A DNA stretch of 64,000 nucleotides from Microbulbifer sp. YPW16 (GCF_021290385.1 NZ_CP089928.1:1906501-1970500), one strand, 5' to 3'. Positions 53,608-62,958 are shown, counted from the stretch's first letter. Notes: a model not told the origin generated them from the letters alone. Translations and numbers: made by a program.

Positions 53608-54978
53608 TTATTTACGCTCGGCGTTTTCAGCAACGATACCTGCGCTCTGCTCATCAAGGATGTGCAGGATACGCTGGGCGCGGCCGTTAACGATGGTGTG
53701 CATCAGCACGGTCGGGATCGCCACACACAGACCCAGTACGGTAGTTACCAGGGCGGAGGAGATACCACCGGCCATGGCTTTAGGATCGCCTGCACCGAAG
53801 ATGGTGATCGCCTGGAAGGTGATGATCATACCGGTAACGGTACCCAGCAGACCCAGCAGCGGGGCAACCATGGCAATGATCTTCAGCAGGTTCAGGCCGG
53901 ATTCGATGGCCGGACGCTCTTTCAGAACCGCCTCTTCCATCTTCAGCTCCAGGGTCTCGCCGTCGATACCCTTGTTCTCGTCTGCCACAGCCAGAACACG
54001 ACCCAGCGGGTTGTTGGTGTTCGGGGTGGAGTCGCGCAGCTGGGCGTTAACCTTGGCGTTCACACCAGACAGCACGATCAGGCGCCAGATGGCCAGCAGC
54101 ATGGCGAATACACCAACGGCAGTGATGATGTAACCAACCAGCTTACCCTGGTGCCAGCGCTCGACGATGTCCGGGCTGTTGATCATGGCTTTCAGGTAGG
54201 AACCGCCAGTCGGGCCAGTCGGGTCAACACCGAACGCGGTGAAGCCGGAGGTGGCTGCCTGCAGCTCTTCCGCCATAGCCAGGTACTCGCCGTCGGGCTG
54301 GCGAATCAGCTCGGCCATTTTCTGGGCGTCGTTCATTTCCAGGTACTTGCCATTGGAAACCAGGTTGAAGTTACCTACACGGACAACTTCCTGTTCAACC
54401 TGCTCACCGTCGGGCTTGATTACGGTACCAGCGAACTTCACGACCTTGCCGGACTCGACAGTCTCGCGCTGCAGTTCGAACCACAGGCGCTCGATCTCTT
54501 CGATGGTCGGCAGCTTGGTCTGGGAGTTCATCTTCTCGATCAGCTGGTCGAGGAACTCGCCACGGCCCGGGTACTGCGCGGAAACAATGGAGGTTTCCAG
54601 GGTGGCGCGCAGGTCGCCGGCGGTGGAGGTCATGTGACCGAACAGCTCTTTCAGGGAGCCCATACGCTCGTCCAGCTGCTCACGCTTCTGCTGAACCTGC
54701 AGTTCCTGCTCCTGGTACTTGGCTTCCAGGCGCGCGGAACGCTCTTCCTCGGCGGTACGGGTGTTCTTGGCCTGGGTCAGCAGGGACTGCTGGTTGGCCT
54801 TCTGGCGACGGAACTGGGCTTCGCGCTGCTTGTGTTCCTTGGACTCCGCAATCTTGGAGTTACGGACCATCTGCAGCAGCTCATCCAGGGAGCCAGCCTT
54901 TTCCTGTGCAACGGCGGAAGCGCTGATCAGGCCTGCCGCTGCTACTGCAATTACGCGTTTGGCGATAGAGGTTTTCAT
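53608..54978 (-). CDS. TtpC-like long MotA/TolQ/ExbB proton channel protein
   Basis: This 456-residue protein starts with a signal peptide (MKTSIAKRVIAVAAAGLISASAVAQE). A long periplasmic coiled-coil region follows (about residues 28-120, rich in R, Q, E, K; QLDERMGSLKELFGHMTSTAG), and then a globular part. The C-terminal third has ExbB-type transmembrane helices (LVGYIITAVGVFAMLLAIW, NLLKIIAMVAPLLGLLGTVTGM, GGISSALVTTVLGLCVAIPTV). This is the layout of TtpC from TonB2 systems of Vibrio. It overlaps the DUF3450 gene by four bases. It probably builds a second proton-channel layer around the ExbB/ExbD/TonB complex. Confidence 0.92.
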   Translation of the reverse strand: MKTSIAKRVIAVAAAGLISASAVAQEKAGSLDELLQMVRNSKIAESKEHKQREAQFRRQKANQQSLLTQAKNTRTAEEERSARLEAKYQEQELQVQQKREQLDERMGSLKELFGHMTSTAGDLRATLETSIVSAQYPGRGEFLDQLIEKMNSQTKLPTIEEIERLWFELQRETVESGKVVKFAGTVIKPDGEQVEQEVVRVGNFNLVSNGKYLEMNDAQKMAELIRQPDGEYLAMAEELQAATSGFTAFGVDPTGPTGGSYLKAMINSPDIVERWHQGKLVGYIITAVGVFAMLLAIWRLIVLSGVNAKVNAQLRDSTPNTNNPLGRVLAVADENKGIDGETLELKMEEAVLKERPAIESGLNLLKIIAMVAPLLGLLGTVTGMIITFQAITIFGAGDPKAMAGGISSALVTTVLGLCVAIPTVLMHTIVNGRAQRILHILDEQSAGIVAENAERK

Positions 54979-55757
54979 TGCGCTGCCTCCGGAGCCGCAA
55001 TCGGCATGGTCATGATGTCAGTGGTAGCCTGCTTCTTGGCGATCTTCAGGCCTTCCATGATGGCGCGACGGTAGTCGCCGGCATCGATCTCAACCCAACC
55101 TTTCTGCTCTTTGTCGTAGGCAAGGGAGATCTTGGAGTCGGTGGTCTGCGCCACCAGGGCGATACGACCGATCTGCAGGACGTTAACTTCGCGGTCCTGG
55201 CCGTTCACGTTCAGGGTGGTGCCGTAAGCATCGATACCACGCGCGTACTCGGCTTCGAAGTTGTACAGTTCCAGCACCTGGCGGAATTTCTCCGCAACGG
55301 TGATATCGGAACGGTCCATGTTGTTCTTAACGCCTTCGAGGTTGGCCAGGCGCTCTTCCAGCTTGAACGGGGCGTCCAGCTTGATGAACTGCTCAAGGGC
55401 ATCGAGCATGCGCAGGATCAGCGGCTGGATCTGGCGCTCGATAACAGTAACGTTCTCAATGGACTCTTCCAGGTCCTTGATCACGGCCAGCTGGTTGGCC
55501 AGCTGCTTTTCCAATTGACGGTTGTAGACACGCAGGCCGTCAATTTCCTTGTTCACTACCTTGAAATCCTGCAGCAGGCTGCTGGTTTCTTCGGCAATCT
55601 TGTCAATGCGCTTCTGTGAAGCCTGAGCCGCAGTAGTTTTCTGCTGGCCAACGGCGAGCACATTGTCGAGTGTATCCGCAGTGGCTACGCTGCCGTAGAG
55701 CGCGCCGGCAGACAGCGCAGTGGTCAGCGCCACAGCCATGAATCGCTTGGTTTTCAT
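54975..55757 (-). CDS. DUF3450 periplasmic protein of the TonB system
   Basis: This 260-residue protein starts at the ATG at 55757 (MKTKRFMAVALTTALSAGALYGSVATA) with a signal peptide; the frame from 55814 adds 19 non-signal residues and is unlikely. The mature protein has a long coiled coil (TTAAQASQKRIDKIAEETSS, then RQLEKQLANQLAVIKDLEES) and a globular tail ending TDIMTMPIAAPEAAQ. It matches DUF3450, regularly found upstream of ExbB/TtpC-type genes. It is the first gene of the operon and overlaps the next gene by ATGA. A role in assembling the periplasmic part of the complex is inferred. Confidence 0.9.
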   Translation of the reverse strand: MKTKRFMAVALTTALSAGALYGSVATADTLDNVLAVGQQKTTAAQASQKRIDKIAEETSSLLQDFKVVNKEIDGLRVYNRQLEKQLANQLAVIKDLEESIENVTVIERQIQPLILRMLDALEQFIKLDAPFKLEERLANLEGVKNNMDRSDITVAEKFRQVLELYNFEAEYARGIDAYGTTLNVNGQDREVNVLQIGRIALVAQTTDSKISLAYDKEQKGWVEIDAGDYRRAIMEGLKIAKKQATTDIMTMPIAAPEAAQ

Positions 55758-56029
55758 TAGACCCCCCAGTGGGTTCAATATTTCACAACATGGTCGCGAT
55801 GAGTTAGCTGCCACAACGCGGTAGTTTTAGGCTTGAAGACAGCTAAGAGCCGCACATTGTAAACAGCCGATTTGATTATTCAAATGCCGTTTAACAGTAT
55901 CAGCCCGCATGTGTAGCACAGTAACAAACAGGTAACACCTGCGAGTCGTGTGCACTCATTTGCGGCGGCAAATCCAATGTGCGAAGACAGGAAAAGTAAC
56001 AGATTGTACAGTTTTTGTGCAACCCACTG
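55758..56029. promoter_or_regulatory. Leader and promoter region of the TonB-system operon
   Basis: The 272-bp stretch between the DUF3450 gene and folA is AT-rich and non-coding. It should contain the operon promoter on the minus strand, and downstream sequence of folA at its right end. A short caggtgttacctg partial palindrome lies near 55928-55940. No reliable Fur box or -10/-35 pair was assigned. Confidence 0.45.
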
Positions 56030-56536
56030 CTATTTCGACCTGTCCAAACGGACTAAGCAGTAGTTGTATTCGTCCTTTTCCGAGGCCGGGTAGCACTCGC
56101 GATAAGACTCGACCCAAGAGTCACCCAGGTCCGGAAAAAACGCATCCCCCTCGACCTCGGCATCCACTTCAGTCAGATACAATCGCCGTGCCAGTGGCAG
56201 CGCCTGCCGGTAGATCTCGGCACCGCCGATGACCATGACCTCTTCCGCACCGCTGGCAGCCGCCGATGCCGAGGCGGTCGCCAGCGCCTCATCCAGCGAC
56301 GCCACACAGATTACACCGTCCGCACGCCACTCCGGGTTGCGGGAGATCACGATATTGTCGCGCCCCGGCAGGGGCCGACCGATGGATTCATAGGTTTTGC
56401 GCCCCATGACCACCGGCTTCCCCAGGGTGGTGCGCTTGAAGTACTGCAGGTCGCCGGAAATACGCCAGGGCAGGCGGTTACCCATGCCGATGGCGCCATT
56501 GCGCGCCACGGCCGCAATCAGTGCTACCGGCGCCAT
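56030..56536 (-). CDS. folA: Dihydrofolate reductase
   Basis: This 168-residue enzyme reduces dihydrofolate to tetrahydrofolate. The family landmarks are visible: ALIAAVARNGAIGMGNRLPWRISGDLQYFK at the start, with the Trp-loop and substrate-binding residues, KPVVMGRKTYESIGRPLPGR for NADPH binding, and VIGGAEIYRQALPLARRLYLTEVDAE. The ATG at 56536 overlaps the last base of the thyA stop region, consistent with a thyA-folA transcript. Length equals typical DHFR. Confidence 0.96.
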   Translation of the reverse strand: MAPVALIAAVARNGAIGMGNRLPWRISGDLQYFKRTTLGKPVVMGRKTYESIGRPLPGRDNIVISRNPEWRADGVICVASLDEALATASASAAASGAEEVMVIGGAEIYRQALPLARRLYLTEVDAEVEGDAFFPDLGDSWVESYRECYPASEKDEYNYCLVRLDRSK

Positions 56537-57369
56537 CAGACAGCCACCGGTGCCGGGATATGCGGGTGCGCCTCGTAACCGCGCAACTCGAAGTCCTCGA
56601 AGCGGAAGGCAAACAGGTCGGTGACTTCCGGGTTCAAGTGCATCTGCGGCTGCGGCAGCGGTGTGCGGGAGAGCTGCTCCTCCACCTGCTCCATGTGGTT
56701 GGAATAGAGATGGGCGTCACCCAGCGTATGGATAAACTCCCCCGGCTGCAGGCCACAGACCTGGGCGATCATCAGTGTCAGCAGGCTGTAAGAGGCGATA
56801 TTGAACGGCACGCCCAGGAAGATATCTGCGCTGCGCTGGTAAAGCTGGCAGGACAGCTTGCCGTCGGCAACGTAGAACTGGAACAGCGCGTGGCAGGGAG
56901 CCAGGGCCATGCGGCCAGCTGCCGCATTGGCGGCCGGGGAGGTCCCCTCGTCCGGCAGGTCGGCCGGGTTCCAGGCACTGACCAGCAACCGGCGCGAATC
57001 CGGGCGGGTCCGCAACTGCTCCAGCAGCTGCCCGATCTGGTCGATGTGGCGGCCGTCAGCGGTGGGCCAGGAGCGCCACTGGTGCCCATACACAGGCCCC
57101 AGGTCTCCCTCCGGCGTGGCCCACTCATCCCAGATGCGGACGCCGTTCTCTTTCAGGTAGGCGATATTGGTATCGCCCTTCAGGAACCAGAGCAGCTCGT
57201 GGATGATTGAGCGCAGGTGGCACTTCTTGGTGGTCACCAGCGGAAAGCCGGCGGCCAGGTCGAACCGCATCTGGTAACCAAACACGCTGAGGGTGCCGGT
57301 GCCAGTACGATCATCCTTGCGGGTGCCGTGATCGCGCACATGGCGCATCAGCTCAAGGTATTGCTTCAT
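56536..57369 (-). CDS. thyA: Thymidylate synthase
   Basis: ThyA makes dTMP from dUMP with methylene-tetrahydrofolate as donor, producing dihydrofolate for FolA. The 277 residues are close to the E. coli 264. Motifs: [26 protein letters not shown] at the start, then [28 protein letters not shown], the catalytic Cys in [14 protein letters not shown], and [17 protein letters not shown]. It lies 30 bp downstream of lgt and overlaps folA; the lgt-thyA-folA order is also known in Pseudomonas. Confidence 0.97.
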   Translation of the reverse strand: MKQYLELMRHVRDHGTRKDDRTGTGTLSVFGYQMRFDLAAGFPLVTTKKCHLRSIIHELLWFLKGDTNIAYLKENGVRIWDEWATPEGDLGPVYGHQWRSWPTADGRHIDQIGQLLEQLRTRPDSRRLLVSAWNPADLPDEGTSPAANAAAGRMALAPCHALFQFYVADGKLSCQLYQRSADIFLGVPFNIASYSLLTLMIAQVCGLQPGEFIHTLGDAHLYSNHMEQVEEQLSRTPLPQPQMHLNPEVTDLFAFRFEDFELRGYEAHPHIPAPVAV

Positions 57370-57399
57370 CTATTACACCTAATTAAACAGTAGGGCTTC

Positions 57400-58239
57400 T
57401 TACGCGCCACCCTTGGCCTGAGAGCCGGGCTTTACCGAGTTCTGCTCCCCCGCCAGTGGCTGGGTGCGGTAACTCCATACCAGAATGGCGATACCCGCCA
57501 GGATCATCGGTATGCTCAGCAGCTGGCCACGGGTCATCCAGCCGAACAGGTCGAAACCAATATGGCCATCGGGCTCCCGCACGAACTCCACCAGGAAGCG
57601 GAAGAACCCGTATAAAAGAAGGAAGACTCCACCCACCGCCAGGCGCGGCCGGGGCTTGCGGGAGAACCACCACAGGACCGCGAACAGCACCAGCCCTTCC
57701 AGGAACGCCTGGTACAACTGCGACGGGTGCCGGGCCAGCAGCTCCGGGTCCCGCGGGAACACCATGCCCCAGGGCCCGTCGGTGGGGCGCCCCCACAGTT
57801 CCTGGCCGATAAAGTTACCGATCCGCCCCAGCCCCAGCCCGATGGGCACCAGCGGGGCAACAAAGTCGATCAGGTCGATAAAAGTTGTACCAATCTTGCG
57901 GGCATAGATGGTGGTCGCGAGCATCACCCCGACCAGGCCGCCATGGAAACTCATGCCGCCTTCCCACACCCGCAGGATCGACAAAGGTTCCTCCTGCAAC
58001 TGCGGGAAGTTATAAAAGAACATGTAACCGAGGCGCCCGCCCACTACGACACCGATGGCGCAGTAGAGGATCAGGTCTTCCACCTCCGACTTGACCAGCG
58101 GCGTCCAGGGCTTGGCCGCACGGCGCAGCGCCAGCCACCAGGCGGCCACAAAGCCGGCCAGGTACATGAGTCCGTACCAGTGCACCTTGAGGGGCCCGAT
58201 GGCCACGGCCACCGGGTCGAGTTCGGGGTAAGTCAGCAT
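57400..58239 (-). CDS. lgt: Prolipoprotein diacylglyceryl transferase
   Basis: Lgt attaches diacylglycerol to the lipobox Cys of prelipoproteins in the inner membrane, so it serves the several lipoproteins seen in this window. The 279-residue polytopic protein starts LTYPELDPVAVAIGPLKVHWYGLMY, and contains MSFHGGLVGVMLATTIYAR and the conserved signature GRIGNFIGQELWGRPTD with essential Arg and Asn. Seven hydrophobic helices are visible. It is upstream of thyA in the same direction. Confidence 0.96.
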   Translation of the reverse strand: MLTYPELDPVAVAIGPLKVHWYGLMYLAGFVAAWWLALRRAAKPWTPLVKSEVEDLILYCAIGVVVGGRLGYMFFYNFPQLQEEPLSILRVWEGGMSFHGGLVGVMLATTIYARKIGTTFIDLIDFVAPLVPIGLGLGRIGNFIGQELWGRPTDGPWGMVFPRDPELLARHPSQLYQAFLEGLVLFAVLWWFSRKPRPRLAVGGVFLLLYGFFRFLVEFVREPDGHIGFDLFGWMTRGQLLSIPMILAGIAILVWSYRTQPLAGEQNSVKPGSQAKGGA

Positions 58240-58368
58240 GGGTAAATCGGCTCAGTTGGCAAAGGGCGTATTATGGGCGTAAACGCGCCTGCTGCCAAAA
58301 TGTCACCGCCTCGCCCGGTGCCCGGGGCATGTCAACCAGGCCGAGAAGCAAGAAGGAAAAGCCCGCGC

Positions 58369-59196
58369 ATGTGCCTGCTGCTGTTCGCATACCGTACCCA
58401 CCCCCATTACCCGCTGCTGCTGGCGGCCAACCGCGATGAGTTTTTCGCCCGTCCCACGGCAGCCGCGGACCACTGGGGAGACTCCGGGGTCGTCGCCGGC
58501 CGCGACCTGGAGGCCGGCGGCACCTGGGCCGGCGCGGCAGCCGGGCGGGTGGCGGCGGTGACCAACATCCGTGAACCCCAGGTGCCCTCACCCACCGCGC
58601 CGCTCTCCCGCGGGGATATCCCGCGCGACTTCCTGCTGGGCCCGGACAAGCCGCGCGAATTTGCCGCACAACTTGCGGCAGAGCGCTACCGTGGCTACAA
58701 CGCGCTGCTGTTCCAGCTCGGGGAACAGCCGGAACTGGTCTGCGCCGGCAACCGGCACCCGGCTTTTGCTTTCGCCCCCGGGGTGCACGGTATCTCCAAC
58801 GGCGCACCGGATGCGCCCTGGCCCAAGGTGGTCAGGGGCCGGGCGCAACTGGCGCAGCTGGTGGCAGGACTGGGTACGGGCCTCGGGCAGGACAATTTCG
58901 TCACCCCGGCCCTGGCGCTGCTCGGCGACCGGCAGCCAGCCCCTGTGCAAGAGCTACCGGATACCGGCGTGGGAAGGGCGCTCGAACGGGCCCTGTCGCC
59001 GATGTTTGTGCATATCGAGCGCGGCGAACTTGCTGTTCCCCGCGATGGCGACAAGACTCCGCCGGACGTCTATGGCACCCGCGCCAGCACGCTGGTGGCG
59101 GTTGACCGGGACGGCGTCACACAGTTCTGGGAACAGACTTTCACCGAGACCGGCCAGTCGGGCCCACTGCGGCACTTCACCCTGTCCCCCCACTGA
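58369..59196 (+). CDS. NRDE (TANGO2-like) family protein
   Basis: The 275-residue protein starts MCLLLFAYRTHPHYPLLLAANRDEFFARP, with Cys2 and the NRDE motif typical of the family. Exposure of the Cys after Met removal recalls Ntn-hydrolase folds. A longer frame from 58273 adds 32 residues ahead of the conserved Cys and is rejected. Other parts: GGTWAGAAAGRVAAVTNIRE, RGDIPRDFLLG, YNALLFQLGEQPELVC and the C-terminal GTRASTLVAVDRDG. Function is not settled for bacteria. It diverges from lgt with about 130 bp between. Confidence 0.92.
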   Translation: MCLLLFAYRTHPHYPLLLAANRDEFFARPTAAADHWGDSGVVAGRDLEAGGTWAGAAAGRVAAVTNIREPQVPSPTAPLSRGDIPRDFLLGPDKPREFAAQLAAERYRGYNALLFQLGEQPELVCAGNRHPAFAFAPGVHGISNGAPDAPWPKVVRGRAQLAQLVAGLGTGLGQDNFVTPALALLGDRQPAPVQELPDTGVGRALERALSPMFVHIERGELAVPRDGDKTPPDVYGTRASTLVAVDRDGVTQFWEQTFTETGQSGPLRHFTLSPH

Positions 59197-59652
59197 CGGG
59201 GGAAGCTGCTGTGGCTCCCCCATCACCCCCAACAGCTACCCGCATTCCTGCGGTGCCTGCCCCCCCTGTCCCGCGCCCATCCCTGCCGTCGCGATCATTA
59301 CCGCCCACCCCGGAGACAGCGCTCACGGCTGAACCCCGGTCAATATTTGACCTGTTAGTCCCAAATAGCGCTGTCACATAAGGTGAAATGAACCAGGCGC
59401 CAAGCAAATCCCGGATTTGTTGCCATACTTAATTTCACGGGCCGGCCAATGTTGATATACGCGCAACAGCGCGCACTGGCTGGCCCATAAAAAGGAACGT
59501 CGCGCGGGACGCAAGACAAAGGCGGGCCGTCGATAAGTCACTATCGACGAACAACAGGACGGGCTCGCCGCAGGTTGGGAAGGTATGAACGATCTGGCGC
59601 CCGGCGTCTCAACATGACAGAGCACCGGGCCCTGCAGCATCGCTGAGGTACC
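59197..59652 (+). other. Structured leader/intergenic region upstream of L,D-transpeptidases
   Basis: No gene is supported in these 456 bp. A GC-rich hairpin lies at about 59201-59222. Two better stems follow: ggGCCgGCCAatg near 59437 with a matching arm near 59487 (two mismatches), and a perfect CGTCGATA/TATCGACG stem at 59528-59549. The remaining part is GC-rich and ends in a weak gaggt before the ATG at 59653. It may be a long 5' leader with regulatory folds, but it did not match any riboswitch consensus I know. Confidence 0.4.
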
Positions 59653-61557
59653 ATGTCGTATTTCAACCCTGAGCGCCACAAACGCAAGTCTTTACTGCCA
59701 CTGTTAATGCTTGGCAGTCTGTGCCTTGTTGCCCTTTATTACGCCTTTACCGCGAACCAGAAGACGGTACCGGTGCTACCGGAAAATGCCGTGCGCCCGC
59801 ACCTGATTCGCTGGCTGGTTGAAAATCCCGACTCCTGGCCAGCCCAGGATCCCATTTTCAATCCCGTGGCGGTGCGCCGCATCTACGAGCGCACCGATTA
59901 TCGGCTGCTGTGGTTCGACAACTACAGCCTCAGCGATACCGCCAATGACCTGCTCAAGCAGCTCACGGCCTCCAGTTCCGGCAATCCCAGCAGCATGGTG
60001 GATTACCGCTACCACCTGGGCTACTTCGACCGCACCCTGCGCGACACCCCACAGCGCCTGCAGATGGCGGCAGTGCTCGATGTCCTGCTAACCGATGCCT
60101 TCGTCTCCTACGCCCAGGACACACAGCTGGACAAGATGAAGCCGCGCACGCGCCAGCAGCGCGACATCACCCCGGTGCACAACGGTGAAGGCGGCTTCGC
60201 GCTGGTGGCTTACACTGCGCCCCGCCAGGCCAGCACCGACGGTCGCAAGTATTTCCGTGGTTATGACCGCAGCGCCGAGACTCGCCGCGGCACGGGCATC
60301 GACCGCTATCGACACTACACCCGCAGCCGCAATATCGACCGCTCGCGCCACTACAGCCAGCCCCGCACATCGCGTTTTGCCCCCGGTGGCCTGCCCCCGC
60401 GCAATGGCCAGCGCAGCTACGGCAACAGTGACGGCCAGCCCCAGGTGGGCCGCGTGCCGGATCACAGCGAGGGGCCCTTCATCGAGGAAAATACCCCCTA
60501 TGGCGGTGACGAACAGGCCCTGCGCGAGCAGCTCGCGCTCTACCGCAGCATTGCCGCCAGTGGCCGCTGGCGCCCGATCCCGGCGGGACCCGCCATGACC
60601 ATCGGCGCCAAGCACCCGCATGTCGCCCACCTGCGCAACCTGCTTTCCCTGTACGGCGACTACCGCAGCTATTACGGCGAGGCCAACAGCAATCACTTTG
60701 ACCGGCGCCTGCACGAGGCCGTGCTGCGCTTCCAGCGCCGGCACGGGCTCAAGTCCGACGGTATCGTCGGTCGTGAGACCCGCAAGCGCCTCAACCTGTC
60801 GCCGACTGCCCGGGCACATATCATCGAGAAGAACATCCGCCGCCGGCGGGAACTCCCGGCAACCCTGGGGGACCGCTTTATCCAGGTCAATGTGCCCGCC
60901 TACGAACTCTATTACGTCGAGGACGACCGCATTCGCCTGTCCATGAATGTGGTGGTGGGCAAGAAGAAGCACGCCACACCGGAGATCAAGACCCGTGTCA
61001 GCCGCGTGGTGTTCAACCCCACCTGGACGGTACCGCGCAGCATCCTGGTCAACGAGATCCTGCCCAAGGCCCGGGCCAACCCCCAGGGAATGGAAAACAT
61101 GGGGTACCGGGTGGTCAGCGGCAGCGGTGAGCACCTGCCCCTGACCTCCAAGAACCTGTCCGCGGCCGGTGCCGGGTCCTACCTGATGCGCCAGCTGGGT
61201 GGCGAGCAGAACATCCTCGGCCGGGTGAAGTTCGAGATCCCCAACACCGATGATATCTACCTGCACGACACCCGCGCGCGCAGCCTGTTCTCCCTCACCG
61301 ACCGCGATTACAGCCACGGCTGTATCCGGCTGGAAAAACCCCGCCACCTCGCCGAGGCCCTGCTGCGGCCCCAGGGTGACTGGGACCAGTGGCGCATCAA
61401 CCAGCTCACCACCGGTGATGAAACCACCGAGGTGAAGATGGAGGACAATGTGAAGGTCTACGTGACTTACTGGACAGCCTGGGTCGATGGCCAGGGCGAG
61501 CTGCACTTCCGGCCGGATATCTACGGCAAAGACGGGCTTGCAGCCAACCAGTTCTGA
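59653..61557 (+). CDS. L,D-transpeptidase (YcbB-like), with long Arg/Tyr-rich linker
   Basis: This 634-residue protein has an N-terminal membrane anchor (LLPLLMLGSLCLVALYYAFTA, residues 14-34), then a domain typical of YcbB-type L,D-transpeptidases. A low-complexity linker follows (about residues 160-285, rich in R, Y, S, G, D and H; SAETRRGTGIDRYRHYTRSR). Next come a peptidoglycan-binding unit (HPHVAHLRNLLSLYGDY, RFQRRHGLKSDGIVG, about 315-378) and the YkuD domain (about 400-560) with RFIQVNVPAYELYYVED and the active-site HGC in SHGCIRLEK, Cys557. It builds meso-Dap-meso-Dap crosslinks, or anchors proteins to peptidoglycan, in the periplasm. It is the first of three tandem homologues. Confidence 0.93.
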   Translation: MSYFNPERHKRKSLLPLLMLGSLCLVALYYAFTANQKTVPVLPENAVRPHLIRWLVENPDSWPAQDPIFNPVAVRRIYERTDYRLLWFDNYSLSDTANDLLKQLTASSSGNPSSMVDYRYHLGYFDRTLRDTPQRLQMAAVLDVLLTDAFVSYAQDTQLDKMKPRTRQQRDITPVHNGEGGFALVAYTAPRQASTDGRKYFRGYDRSAETRRGTGIDRYRHYTRSRNIDRSRHYSQPRTSRFAPGGLPPRNGQRSYGNSDGQPQVGRVPDHSEGPFIEENTPYGGDEQALREQLALYRSIAASGRWRPIPAGPAMTIGAKHPHVAHLRNLLSLYGDYRSYYGEANSNHFDRRLHEAVLRFQRRHGLKSDGIVGRETRKRLNLSPTARAHIIEKNIRRRRELPATLGDRFIQVNVPAYELYYVEDDRIRLSMNVVVGKKKHATPEIKTRVSRVVFNPTWTVPRSILVNEILPKARANPQGMENMGYRVVSGSGEHLPLTSKNLSAAGAGSYLMRQLGGEQNILGRVKFEIPNTDDIYLHDTRARSLFSLTDRDYSHGCIRLEKPRHLAEALLRPQGDWDQWRINQLTTGDETTEVKMEDNVKVYVTYWTAWVDGQGELHFRPDIYGKDGLAANQF

Positions 61558-61722
61558 CCCCGGTGCCCGGCGGAGCCCCCGCCGGGCCATGCATATGCCT
61601 TTTTGAGCGAAGAGGGCTCCCGGCGCATTCCCCATAGGTATTGGTTCGGGCCCATGCATTAATTATCACTGTGAGCACGGCGTTCAGTCCGCCTGACCGT
61701 TTCCGTCTCACAGGGGTAAGTC

Positions 61723-62958
61723 ATGGGTGCCGACAATCCGTTCCGTTCCCGCACATTTGCGTCAATTCGCCACTGTAGCGCCCTGGCGCTCGCACTGGCC
61801 CTGGGCCTTACTGCGCCCCAGCCACTGATCGGCAGCACCGCTGACACACCCGTTGCCAGCGCCATTGCCGACCTCTCCGACCCGTTTGCCCCTTACGGCC
61901 GCCAACACACCCTGCTCCGCGAAGAGCTGGAACGCTATCGCTCGCTGGCGGCGGGCGATGACTGGCAGCCGCTTGCCGACGGCCCGGCACTGGCACCGGG
62001 AGCGCGCGACCCGCGGGTCGTACAGCTGCGGAGCCTGCTTATGCAGTATGGGGATTACACCCTGGAGGACCACGACGGCCCGGCACACAACCCGGACGAA
62101 TATGACCCGCGCCTGCAACAGGCCACCCAGCGCTTCCAGCGCCGCCACGGCCTGCGGGATAACGGGCTGGTGGATGATGCCACCCGCAGCCACCTGAACG
62201 TGGCCCCGGCAAAGAGGGTGGAGACCCTCACTGCGAACCTGGTGCGCCTCCAACAGATGCCGCGGGAACTGGGTCCGCGCTTTATCCTGGTCAATATCCC
62301 GGACTACCAGCTGCGCCTGATGGACGGTGAGCGGGAGGCTTTCCGCATGCGGGTGGTAGTGGGCAAACCCAAGCATGCCACCCCGCAGATTGCGACCCGC
62401 ATGACCCGGGTGATCTTCAACCCGGTCTGGCGCGTGCCCCAGAATATCGCCCTGCGCGAGCTACTGCCCAAGGGCAGCGCCAACCTCACAGCCAACGGTT
62501 ACCGCCTGGTCAACCACCGCGGCCGTTCCGTCCCCTTTACCCGCGGCAATATCGCCGCGATCCGCCGGGGCAAGGTGATGCTGCACCAGAAGGGTGGCCC
62601 GGGTAATGCCCTGGGGCGGGTCAAGTTTTTAATCCCCAACCGCGAGGCCATTTTCCTGCACGACACGAACAGCAAGCACCTGTTCAAGAAAAATGAGCGC
62701 GCCTTCAGCCACGGCTGTATCCGGCTGGAAAAACCGCTGGAATTCGCCCGCCTGATGCTCGCGGAGCAGAATAACTGGAGCGAAAACCGGATCCAGCACT
62801 ACCTGAACACCCGCCGTACCCGTGGCGTGCCACTGGAACAGCCGTTGCCGGTTTACATCGTGTACTGGACTGCATGGGTGGATGAAGAGGGCATGCTGCA
62901 GTTCCGGCGCGACATCTACGACCGGGATCCGGAGGATGCCGCCCGGGCGGCTGAGTAA
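61723..62958 (+). CDS. L,D-transpeptidase (YcbB-like)
   Basis: This 411-residue protein has an N-terminal signal (ALALALALGLTAPQPLIGSTA), a short linker, a peptidoglycan-binding unit (RDPRVVQLRSLLMQYGDY, RFQRRHGLRDNGLVDDATRS) and a YkuD catalytic domain (RFILVNIPDYQLRLMDGERE, TRVIFNPVWRVPQNI) with the active site SHGCIRLEK (Cys332). Compared with the gene before it, it lacks the N-terminal YcbB domain and the Arg/Tyr-rich linker. It is separated from the first gene by 165 bp and from the third by two bases, so the last two are clearly one operon. Confidence 0.93.
   Translation: MGADNPFRSRTFASIRHCSALALALALGLTAPQPLIGSTADTPVASAIADLSDPFAPYGRQHTLLREELERYRSLAAGDDWQPLADGPALAPGARDPRVVQLRSLLMQYGDYTLEDHDGPAHNPDEYDPRLQQATQRFQRRHGLRDNGLVDDATRSHLNVAPAKRVETLTANLVRLQQMPRELGPRFILVNIPDYQLRLMDGEREAFRMRVVVGKPKHATPQIATRMTRVIFNPVWRVPQNIALRELLPKGSANLTANGYRLVNHRGRSVPFTRGNIAAIRRGKVMLHQKGGPGNALGRVKFLIPNREAIFLHDTNSKHLFKKNERAFSHGCIRLEKPLEFARLMLAEQNNWSENRIQHYLNTRRTRGVPLEQPLPVYIVYWTAWVDEEGMLQFRRDIYDRDPEDAARAAE

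Noticed and set aside
53572-55074. 500-codon plus-strand open frame opposite the TtpC-like gene
   Set aside because: Shadow of an ExbB-family gene with signal peptide, coiled coil and membrane helices.
59437-59652. Cyclic-di-GMP riboswitch in front of the L,D-transpeptidase gene
   Set aside because: A gggacgcaag word recalls the GEMM core, but the conserved partner loop and receptor sequences are absent.
60088-61659. 523-codon minus-strand open frame opposite the first L,D-transpeptidase
   Set aside because: Val/Ala/His-rich shadow; the plus strand has the catalytic SHGCIRL block.
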